A program made the translations under genes and the position numbers. Under the pieces are notes generated by a model. That model made no database searches. It saw nothing but the letters and a program-made list of their open reading frames with translations, and had not been told where the DNA came from. Of a stretch of 13,351 nucleotides of DNA, positions 6,206 to 13,116 are shown piece after piece. The stretch lies in assembly GCA_902491895.1 (NCBI GenBank), contig CABUJH010000050.1, forward strand, positions 1 to 13,351, given 5' to 3'. The stretch's first letter is position 1, and every line of letters starts with the position of its first letter. The stretch is from an uncultured Collinsella sp. Its GTDB lineage: Bacteria; Actinomycetota; Coriobacteriia; Coriobacteriales; Coriobacteriaceae.

Positions 6206-6229
6206 TTAACTAAAGTAAAATAAAGTTAA
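6206..6229 (+). promoter_or_regulatory. AT-rich promoter/operator region of ATPase 1
   Basis: The gap before ATPase 1 becomes sharply AT-rich at about 6195-6230. TAAAAT (6216-6221, 5 of 6 to the -10 consensus) lies within the inverted repeat TTAACT (6206-6211) - 12 nt - AGTTAA (6224-6229), so a bound regulator would cover the -10. No clear -35 is seen. The right arm reads on as AGTTAAAC, similar to the AGTTATAC of the repeats before ATPase 2. Confidence 0.4.
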
Positions 6230-6253
6230 ACGGCGGTGTGAAAGGAGAGCCGT

Positions 6254-7354
6254 GTGAAATATCTCGAGAACCCGTTTACCCCCAGTTTTGGTGAGGTTCC
6301 TGCCCATCTCGCTGGCAGACAACAGATTATTCGGGATTTGGACCGTGCCTTCTTGAGTCAGCGCAGGCGCCCAGAATTGACCTCGATCTTCTCAGGCGCA
6401 CGTGGAACCGGTAAAACCGCTCTCATGTCGTCGCTCGCGACAAGAGCGGAATCCCACGGCTGGATAGCCGTAAAGACGACCGCGCTCCCGGGAATGCTTG
6501 AGGAAATCGAGTTCGGGGCGAAACGTGCTGCCGGCCATCTTATCGACCCGTCTAAGAACTTCGAAGTCACCGGTCTCGGAATTGCACCGCTCGGCAGCGT
6601 CGAGGTCAATCGCGTTCACGATGCTTCAACCTGGCGTTATCGCATGAGCGACATCATCGACCAGCTCAACGAGGCGGGCACCGGTCTGCTCGTCACGGTT
6701 GACGAGGTGGACCCGACACTCGACGAGATGATCCAACTCGCAGCCACGTATCAGCACTTTGTGACCGATGGGAAACGCGTCGCCTTGCTTATGGCGGGAC
6801 TTCCCAACAACGTCTCTACGTTGCTGAACCACAAGACGGTCTCGTTCCTTCGCCGCGCCCAACAATATCATCTGGGTCGCATTGCCGACTATGACGTACG
6901 CGAGGCCTTGATTCGCACAATCCAGGAAAACGATCGCCTGGCAGATGCTGAGGGAATCGATAGAGCCGTTCGCTCGATCTCTGGATTTCCCTTCCTATTG
7001 CAACTCGTAGGTTACCGTGCCTGGGATCTCACAAGCGATTCGAAGGAAATCTCGTCACGCGACTTTGACCTGGGAATCAAAATCGCGCGCGACGAGATGG
7101 ACGACCGAATCCTCGCGGCAACCTATCGGGAACTCACTGCAGAGGACAAGCGATTCCTCATCACCATGCTCGATGACGAGGAAGAGTCCACCACCGCTGA
7201 CCTTGTCGAGCGCCTTAAGCGTTCGCCGCAGCAGGTCTCCCGCTACCGACGCCGCATGATAGATGCCGGCATCATCGGGGAACGAGGACGAGGGCTCGTC
7301 GCATTTGAATTGCCATTCTTCCGCGACTATCTCGCGGCTCAATGCGTGAAATAG
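6254..7354 (+). CDS. AAA-type ATPase with probable winged-helix C-terminus (ATPase 1)
   Basis: A 366-residue P-loop ATPase of the AAA_16/Orc1-Cdc6-like kind seen in many actinobacteria without known function. An N-terminal ENPFTPSFG...LAGR block (5-22) precedes Walker A GARGTGKT (48-55) and Walker B VTVDEVD (147-153). LLMAGLPNN and SFLRRAQQYHLG follow, with a C-terminal basic helical region (RLKRSPQQVSRYRRRMIDAGII) that looks like a winged-helix DNA-binding domain. The start is GTG, 6 nt after AAAGGAG (6241-6247). The same blocks occur in the - strand gene at 9901-11019, so they are paralogues. Its codons use noticeably more A/T in third position than the neighbours (by eye), suggesting different ancestry. 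It is preceded and followed by copies of one palindrome. Function unknown. Confidence 0.8.
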   Translation: MKYLENPFTPSFGEVPAHLAGRQQIIRDLDRAFLSQRRRPELTSIFSGARGTGKTALMSSLATRAESHGWIAVKTTALPGMLEEIEFGAKRAAGHLIDPSKNFEVTGLGIAPLGSVEVNRVHDASTWRYRMSDIIDQLNEAGTGLLVTVDEVDPTLDEMIQLAATYQHFVTDGKRVALLMAGLPNNVSTLLNHKTVSFLRRAQQYHLGRIADYDVREALIRTIQENDRLADAEGIDRAVRSISGFPFLLQLVGYRAWDLTSDSKEISSRDFDLGIKIARDEMDDRILAATYRELTAEDKRFLITMLDDEEESTTADLVERLKRSPQQVSRYRRRMIDAGIIGERGRGLVAFELPFFRDYLAAQCVK

Positions 7355-7358
7355 GCAT

Positions 7359-7393
7359 CAATGAGGCAAAGGGGCTGTCCCTTTGCCTCATTG
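7359..7393 (-). repeat. Palindromic hairpin element, copy 2 (between ATPase 1 and uvrA2-like gene)
   Basis: Arms CAATGAGGCAAAGG (7359-7372) and CCTTTGCCTCATTG (7380-7393) pair perfectly (14 bp) around 7 nt. Read on the - strand the loop is GACAGCC. Relative to copies 1 and 3, the segment TGTGAC in one arm is TGAGGC here, and the other arm changes in step (GTCACA to GCCTCA), so base pairing is kept. It starts 4 nt after the ATPase 1 stop and 1 nt after the stop of the - strand uvrA2-like gene. Confidence 0.9.
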
Positions 7394-7394
7394 T

Positions 7395-9908
7395 CTATAG
7401 ATAACGGCCGGTAATGCTCTTGGGGCAGGCCGTGATATCCGCCGGCGTACCGGCGCAGACGATTTGCCCGCCCGCATCGCCACCGCCCGGGCCCATGTCA
7501 ATCACGTAATCGGCGTTACGGATAAGGTCGAGGTCATGCTCGATCACGATAACTGTGGCGCCCTTGGCAACGAGGCCGTCAAACACGTTCAACAGCACCT
7601 GGACATCGAGCGGATGCAGGCCAATCGTGGGCTCGTCGAACACAAATACGGCATCGTCCTGCACGCGGCCCATCTCGCTCGCGAGCTTAAGGCGTTGTGC
7701 CTCGCCGCCCGAGAGCGCCGGCGTGGGCTCACCGAGCGTGAGATAGCCCAAGCCCAGGTCGTGCAAGGTCTGCAAGCGCGCCTGGACTTTCTTGAGTCCC
7801 ACCGTGGCGTCGAGGGCCTCGTCCACACTCATGTCCATGAGCTGCGGCAACGTAAGCAAGCTCCCGTCCTTGCCCTCGCGATGGATATGCGAGGCGGCCT
7901 CGGCGTAGCGCGAACCACGGCATGCCGGGCAGATGATCTCGACGTCGGGCAAAAACTGCACGTCGAGCGATATCGAGCCCGTGCCGTCACACGTAGGGCA
8001 GCGCAAGGCGCCGGTGTTGTAGCTAAAGGCGCCCGCCCTGTAGCCGGCTGCCTTGGCCTCGGGCGTACGGGCGAAGGCGCGGCGCAGCTCGTCATGGATG
8101 TCGGCATAGGTTGCCACCGTCGAGCGCACGTTGGCGCCGATGGGCGTAGCGTCAATCAGATTTGCGCGGCTAATGCCCTCGGCATCGACCCAACGCACGT
8201 GTCTTGGCAGGCGCTCGCCGGCTGCCTGCGCCTTGAGTGCCGGAATGAGCGTCTCGAGCACCAATGTCGTCTTGCCCGAACCCGAAACGCCCGTCACCGC
8301 GACAAGGCGACCGCGCGGGATATCGACTTCGAGCGGCTTGACGGTGTGGATGGTATCGGTTGCCATGCGGATATGTCCCTGGTCGAACATGTCGTCGTCA
8401 GTCACCTGCGGACGCAAGCGCTTGGGCTCTGCGCGCAAAAACGGAGCGATGCGGCTGCCCCGCGATTGCTCGACCTCGTCTACCGTGCCTGCAGCAATCA
8501 CATTGCCGCCGCCTGCTCCAGCAACGGGACCCATCTCAACCAGATAGTCGGCTTCCGCCAGTACGCGCGTATCGTGGTCGACAACAACCACGGTGTTGCC
8601 ATCATCCACCAGATCGCGCATTACGCCCACCAAGCCGTCGACATTGGCAGGGTGCAAACCGATCGAAGGCTCGTCCAGTACATAGAGCACGCCCGTCGAT
8701 CGGTTGCGCACCACACGGGCGAGCTGGACGCGCTGACGCTCGCCCGTGGAGAGCGTAGCACCGGCACGATCGAGTGAAAGGTAATCGAGACCCAGATCGA
8801 CCAGACGACGGGCCGCGCTCAAAAACGAATCGCAGATATCCGCTGCCATGGGCTGCATCTCGGCCGGCAAGGATGCGGGCACCCCGCGCACCCACTCAAT
8901 CGCCTCACCCAGCGTCATGGCCGCCGCCTGTGCCAGATTGACGCCGCACACCTGGGGCTGGCGCGCGGCCTCGGAGAGACGCGTGCCGCCGCAATCGCGG
9001 CATGTTCCCTCGCGCAAAAAGCGAGCCACGCGCTTAAGCCCCTTATCGTCCTTAACCTTGGCAAGCGCATTCTCGACGGTATAGACGGCGTTGTAATAGG
9101 TGAAATCGAGCGGCGTGGCTCCCTCGCCGTTTTTGGGAACGTAGAGAATGTGCTTTTTAACCGCCGGGCCGTGAAACACGATGTCGCGCTCTTTAGACGT
9201 GAGCTGGTTAAACGGCACATCGGTGCGCACGCCCATCTCGCCAGCCACTTGCTTCATCAAATCCCACATGAGCGTACCCCAGGGAAGCACCGCGCCTTCG
9301 TTGATAGTCTTTGACTCGTCGGGCACCAGGCTCGCCTCGTCCACCTCGCGCATAACGCCGGTGCCGCCACAAGTGGGACACGCGCCGCCGCTATTGAAAG
9401 CCAAATCCTCGGCACCCGGCGCGTAGAATTCGCGGCCGCATTCGGAGCACGTGAGTGACAGGCCAGCCGCTACGTTGAGGCTCGGCTCCACGCGCGCCCC
9501 GCAGTGCGGGCACACGTGATGGGCACAACGGCTAAAGAGCAGACGCAGGCTATTGTTGAGCTCGGTCATGGTGCCAAATGTGGAACGCACACCCGGCACG
9601 CTCGGACGCTGGTGTAGCGCGAGCGCCGCCGGTACGTGCAATACCTCATCCACCTGAGCGTGCTCGGCCTGCGTCAGGCGACGTCGAGTATAGGTGCTGA
9701 GCGCCTCCAAGTAGCGACGCGAGCCCTCGGCATAAAGAACCCCCAGCGCCAGCGAGCTCTTGCCCGAACCCGATACGCCGGCAATACCCACGAGCTTTCC
9801 CAGCGGAATGTCGATATCGATGTCCTTGAGGTTATGGACGCGCGCGCCACGCACCTCGATAGCCTGCGGGCTCATCTTTTGTTCCGTCACCTTTATCACC
9901 CTACTCAT
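7395..9908 (-). CDS. UvrA2-like ABC ATPase lacking the UvrB-binding domain
   Basis: An 837-residue UvrA paralogue, shorter than class I UvrA (about 940). It has two ABC modules: Walker A GVSGSGKS (44-51) and GVSGSGKT (540-547), signatures LSTGERQR (386-393) and LSGGEAQR (732-739). Zinc cysteines are C154/C157 with C177/C180 in the first half, and CPTC...CPAC in the second. Only 17 residues separate CPHC (133-136) from C154, where class I UvrA has over 100 residues forming the UvrB-binding domain. By family precedent such class II proteins act outside normal excision repair, often with DNA-damaging drug tolerance. The ATG at 9908 overlaps the ATPase 2 stop by 8 nt without its own clear Shine-Dalgarno, suggesting translational coupling. 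ATG 9875 (residue 12) is an alternative start nearer the conserved region. Confidence 0.9.
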   Translation of the reverse strand: MSRVIKVTEQKMSPQAIEVRGARVHNLKDIDIDIPLGKLVGIAGVSGSGKSSLALGVLYAEGSRRYLEALSTYTRRRLTQAEHAQVDEVLHVPAALALHQRPSVPGVRSTFGTMTELNNSLRLLFSRCAHHVCPHCGARVEPSLNVAAGLSLTCSECGREFYAPGAEDLAFNSGGACPTCGGTGVMREVDEASLVPDESKTINEGAVLPWGTLMWDLMKQVAGEMGVRTDVPFNQLTSKERDIVFHGPAVKKHILYVPKNGEGATPLDFTYYNAVYTVENALAKVKDDKGLKRVARFLREGTCRDCGGTRLSEAARQPQVCGVNLAQAAAMTLGEAIEWVRGVPASLPAEMQPMAADICDSFLSAARRLVDLGLDYLSLDRAGATLSTGERQRVQLARVVRNRSTGVLYVLDEPSIGLHPANVDGLVGVMRDLVDDGNTVVVVDHDTRVLAEADYLVEMGPVAGAGGGNVIAAGTVDEVEQSRGSRIAPFLRAEPKRLRPQVTDDDMFDQGHIRMATDTIHTVKPLEVDIPRGRLVAVTGVSGSGKTTLVLETLIPALKAQAAGERLPRHVRWVDAEGISRANLIDATPIGANVRSTVATYADIHDELRRAFARTPEAKAAGYRAGAFSYNTGALRCPTCDGTGSISLDVQFLPDVEIICPACRGSRYAEAASHIHREGKDGSLLTLPQLMDMSVDEALDATVGLKKVQARLQTLHDLGLGYLTLGEPTPALSGGEAQRLKLASEMGRVQDDAVFVFDEPTIGLHPLDVQVLLNVFDGLVAKGATVIVIEHDLDLIRNADYVIDMGPGGGDAGGQIVCAGTPADITACPKSITGRYL

Positions 9909-11019
9909 GCCATAAAATGCGGTCGCGGATATACTCGCCCAGCATGGGTACGGTAAACCGGACGAGGCCGTATCCGGCAGCCTCGATGACGCGCTCGCGA
10001 ATCAGGCTTGCGCGATATTTACTCGCCCAGCTCTGGGTGCGATCGCAGCGCTCAATGATATCCGCCATGCGCGTCGGCTTACCCTCGTCAGCAGCCATGG
10101 CCTCGATAAAGAGGCGTTGCGGACTGCGAAGCCCGTAATACAGGGGCGCGTCAACTGCTTCGTAGAACTCGGAGACGGCGTCCGTATGGCCATCCTCGAC
10201 ATCGCGCCTTTCGATGACCTGCGAGCCACGCCGGACAGCAGACCGCCACATGTAATATCCCACCAGCTGAACCATGTAGGGATGCCCCATGCTCTTGCGC
10301 GCCGCAAGGTCCGCCGTCTCCGCGTCAACGTAAAGACCAGCGTCTTTGACCGTCTGGATATACGAATCGCGCACCTTGGGCAAAGATATCGCCCCCAACG
10401 TACGCTGCTGGGCACGCCGCAAAAACGTAACGCTCGGCTCTTCGAGCAGATCGTCAACCATACTGGGCAAGCCGGCAAAAATCAGCGCAAGACCGCGCTG
10501 GTCGCTATCGGACAAGCCCGTGGCATCCTGATCTCCGAGCACCTGCTGATAGAGAACGGCAAGTGCCGCCAGTTCCTCGATAGACGCAGATTGCGCCTCG
10601 TCAATCGCAAACAGTATGCCCTTGCCTGGACCGAGCTTCTTGAGGCGCTCGTTGACCAGCCCGCGCAACGTCTCGCCTTTTGCCCGCGCCGCCTCGACCG
10701 ACATCCGGCCAAATGACGGCCCAAACTCCATTGACGTCACAACGGGTTTATTCGAGCGAAGCGCGTCGGCCAAGCGATCGCATAAGCCAAGCGAAGCGGA
10801 ATCGGAGACAACCGCCCATCCGCGCTCATTGGCTAGACGTTGCAGCTCCCGCAGGAGAACCGTCTTGCCACAGCCGCGGTTTCCCGTAATGAGCATGAGC
10901 CTACCTGGCGCTCCGGCGCCGTTATCGAGCCCTTCCTCGAAATCTTCGATGACCGACTCGCGGCCGATGAGTATCGGAGGCCGCTTGCCAGCCGTGGGCT
11001 TAAAGGGATTTGGATTCAT
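9901..11019 (-). CDS. AAA-type ATPase with probable winged-helix C-terminus (ATPase 2)
   Basis: A 372-residue paralogue of the ATPase at 6254-7354. Shared blocks are NPNPFKPT...LIGR (2-20), Walker A GNRGCGKT (46-53), Walker B FAIDEAQ (D140, E141), LIFAGLPSMVDDLLE and TFLRRAQQRTLGAI. The C-terminal region ending GLVRFTVPMLGEYI is in the same place as GLVAFELPFFRDYL of ATPase 1 and is likely a winged helix. AGGAGG ends 5 nt before the ATG. It overlaps the uvrA2-like gene by 8 nt (ATGAGTAG), so the pair forms an operon. It is preceded by a promoter built of two direct repeats. It could be a DNA-binding regulator, a loader or a remodelling partner of the UvrA2-like protein; the sequence does not decide. 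Confidence 0.82.
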   Translation of the reverse strand: MNPNPFKPTAGKRPPILIGRESVIEDFEEGLDNGAGAPGRLMLITGNRGCGKTVLLRELQRLANERGWAVVSDSASLGLCDRLADALRSNKPVVTSMEFGPSFGRMSVEAARAKGETLRGLVNERLKKLGPGKGILFAIDEAQSASIEELAALAVLYQQVLGDQDATGLSDSDQRGLALIFAGLPSMVDDLLEEPSVTFLRRAQQRTLGAISLPKVRDSYIQTVKDAGLYVDAETADLAARKSMGHPYMVQLVGYYMWRSAVRRGSQVIERRDVEDGHTDAVSEFYEAVDAPLYYGLRSPQRLFIEAMAADEGKPTRMADIIERCDRTQSWASKYRASLIRERVIEAAGYGLVRFTVPMLGEYIRDRILWHE

Positions 11020-11052
11020 GTCGGCCTCCTCGGATTGGCAAACCCTGGTAAT

Positions 11053-11083
11053 AGTTATACCAACTTGTACCGAGTTATACCAA
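11053..11083 (-). promoter_or_regulatory. Twin direct repeat AGTTATACCAA forming the ATPase 2-uvrA2 promoter
   Basis: AGTTATACCAA occurs at 11053-11063 and again at 11073-11083, a period of exactly 20 bp or about two DNA turns. On the - strand each reads TTGGTATAACT. The upstream copy supplies a -35-like TTGGTA and the downstream copy a -10-like TATAAC, with an 18-nt spacer, about 35 nt before the ATPase 2 start. A protein bound to both repeats would cover the promoter from one face of the helix. Confidence 0.6.
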
Positions 11084-11086
11084 TAG

Positions 11087-11119
11087 CATGTGACAAAGGA
11101 GCTGTCCCTTTGTCACATG
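11087..11119 (-). repeat. Palindromic hairpin element, copy 3 (end of the TetM-like gene)
   Basis: Arms CATGTGACAAAGG (11087-11099) and CCTTTGTCACATG (11107-11119) pair perfectly (13 bp) around a 7-nt loop, GACAGCT on the - strand. The TGA stop of the TetM-like gene (11113-11115) lies within the arm, preceded by ATG exactly as in copy 1 (ATG-TGA-CAAAGG). It lies between the TetM-like stop and the ATPase 2 promoter repeats. Confidence 0.92.
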
Positions 11120-13116
11120 TGGCCGAAAAACTCGGCGTCTGCTGCTCGCCAGGGGCGGAAGGTGGCGGGATCGATCTTTACGTGCGCCGCGGCGGGCACG
11201 TCGTACCATTTGACCGTGTAACCGGCGCCGTGAGAGCAAAAGACCGAGTCGGGCGTGTTGGGCAGATCGGCCTCGGGCTCATAGGCGGCCGTCTCGATTA
11301 CGCGCTCGGCATCATGGCATGCCGCATAGCCGGCGAACTCCAGGTACAGATGCCCACGACCACTCGTGTAGGCAGTCACCTCCAGCGCGTAATCCTGCAC
11401 CTCTGATGCCGGTACACGACCCACAAGCTTCGCCCGATCGCCTGTCATCGTTGGCGGCTCGTACTCGGCACCCATGCGCGTGGCATCCGAGAGCGCCCGG
11501 CCCACGCACTCCCCCGGCACCTCGAGCTCAAAGCGATACCGCGGCTCCAACAGTACCGCCGCGCCGGCCTCACGCGCCTGCATGAGCCCCTGGCGAATCG
11601 CGCGGTACGTGGCCTGACGAAAATCGCCGCCCTCGGTGTGTTTGGCATGCGCACGGCCGCCCGTGAGCGTAATGCGCACATCGGTGATGGGCGAGCCGGT
11701 CAGCGCGCCCAGGTGATCGCGCTCCATGGCGTTAGTGAGCGCCAGACGCTGCCAGTTAAGATCGAGCTCGTCGGTCGAGGTCACGGTGCCAAACTGCACG
11801 CCCGAACCCGCTGGCAACGGCTCCAGGCGCAGATGTACCTCGGCATAGTGGCGCAGCGGCTCAAAGTGGCCCACACCCTCGACCGGCTGCGAAATAGTCT
11901 CCTTATAGAGAATGCCGCCAGACTCAAACGCAACCGAAAGGCCAAAGCGATCGGCCAACACCCGCTGCACGACCTCGAGCTGCACGGCGCCCATCAACTG
12001 CAAATGAATCTGCTCAAGATGCGTGTTCCAGCTTACGCCGAGCATGGGATCCTCGTCGGCAAGCTCGGCCAGCGCTTGGAACACCGTATGGACATCGTGC
12101 TCGTTCGGCAGCACCGTATAGGTGAGAACCGGCGCAATGACGGGCGCATCGCCCGCGGGCTCCGCGCCCAGGGCGTCCCCCGGGCGAACGTGCGCAAGAC
12201 CCGTCACGGCACAAATACCGCCAGCAGCAACTTCTTGGGCAAGCTCATACTTCTCGCCGTTATAGATGCGCACCTGATCGACCTTCTGCTTCCATGCCTC
12301 GGCACCGGAACGTCCGTTAATCACCTGTTTGGCATGCAGCGTGCCGCCGGTCACTTTAACCCAAGCCAAGCGCTCGCCGCGATCTCCGCGGCTGACACGA
12401 TAGACGCGCGCGGCAAACTCCGGGCGCCATGCCTGTTCGCGCATCAGCACGCATATGCCATCTAGCAGCTCGTCCACGCCTTGGTCCTTGAGCGCCGAGC
12501 CGGCAAAGCAGGGAAAGAGCTTGCGCTCGGCAACCATGCGCGACAGCGTCGCGGCGGAAAGCTCACCCGTCTCGAGAAACTCCTCGAGCGCCGCCTCGTC
12601 CAACGCAGCAGCGTCCTCCTGAACGGCACCACCCGCCAACAGTTCGCTGGCATCCAGGCAGCCTTCGGAAAGACGTTGCCCAAGTTGTGCCAGCAAAACT
12701 TCGCGGCCGGGATTCTCCAAATCGATTTTGTTGATATAGATGAACGTCGGAATGTCATAGCGCGCAAGCAGGCGCCACAGGGTTTCGGTATGCCCCTGCA
12801 CGCCATCGTTGGCGCCCACAACTAAAATCGCGTAGTCGAGCGCGCGCAGCGTGCGCTCCGCCTCGGCAGAAAAATCGACATGCCCCGGTGCATCCACGAG
12901 CATGACGTGGGTATCGCCATGGTCGAGCACGGCCTGCGACGAGAAAATCGTGATGCCGCGCTCGCGCTCGATCGCGTTCGTGTCCAGATGCGAATCGCCA
13001 TCGTCCACGCGGCCGCGCTTGCGAATACGACCAGCGTTGAACAGCATGGCCTCGGCCAACGTGGTCTTGCCGGCATCGACATGCGCCACAATTCCAACGA
13101 CCGCTTGTTTCGACAT
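11113..13116 (-). CDS. TetM/EF-G-like translation factor GTPase (ribosomal protection protein family)
   Basis: A 667-residue translational GTPase related to Tet(M)/Tet(W)/OtrA, which bind the ribosome and dislodge tetracycline. The G motifs are intact: AHVDAGKTT (11-19), RERGITI (51-57), DAPGHVD (75-81), NKID (129-132), and GSALK as G5. Domains II-V follow, with the YTSGRGHLYLEFAGY strand near the C-terminus as in EF-G/TetM. Compared with Tet(M) (639 residues) it has an extra C-terminal stretch containing PDSVFCSHGAG, typical as far as I recall of chromosomal TetM-like factors in gut anaerobes, many not shown to give resistance. Start: ATG 13116 follows AAGAGGAG at 5 nt; ATG 13185 lacks a site and adds 23 non-conserved residues. 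The stop is inside palindrome copy 3. Confidence 0.87.
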   Translation of the reverse strand: MSKQAVVGIVAHVDAGKTTLAEAMLFNAGRIRKRGRVDDGDSHLDTNAIERERGITIFSSQAVLDHGDTHVMLVDAPGHVDFSAEAERTLRALDYAILVVGANDGVQGHTETLWRLLARYDIPTFIYINKIDLENPGREVLLAQLGQRLSEGCLDASELLAGGAVQEDAAALDEAALEEFLETGELSAATLSRMVAERKLFPCFAGSALKDQGVDELLDGICVLMREQAWRPEFAARVYRVSRGDRGERLAWVKVTGGTLHAKQVINGRSGAEAWKQKVDQVRIYNGEKYELAQEVAAGGICAVTGLAHVRPGDALGAEPAGDAPVIAPVLTYTVLPNEHDVHTVFQALAELADEDPMLGVSWNTHLEQIHLQLMGAVQLEVVQRVLADRFGLSVAFESGGILYKETISQPVEGVGHFEPLRHYAEVHLRLEPLPAGSGVQFGTVTSTDELDLNWQRLALTNAMERDHLGALTGSPITDVRITLTGGRAHAKHTEGGDFRQATYRAIRQGLMQAREAGAAVLLEPRYRFELEVPGECVGRALSDATRMGAEYEPPTMTGDRAKLVGRVPASEVQDYALEVTAYTSGRGHLYLEFAGYAACHDAERVIETAAYEPEADLPNTPDSVFCSHGAGYTVKWYDVPAAAHVKIDPATFRPWRAADAEFFGHM

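Noticed and set aside
7464..8777. A 437-codon open frame on the + strand
   Set aside because: It is antisense to the uvrA2-like gene, matches no family, and arises from the GC-biased codons of that gene.
6102..11119. Three palindromes as a CRISPR array or IS terminal repeats
   Set aside because: They are thousands of bases apart, lie at gene ends, lack spacers or target duplications, and no transposase is encoded in the window.
11638..12465. A 275-codon open frame on the + strand
   Set aside because: It is antisense to the TetM-like gene and has no recognisable domain or ribosome binding site.
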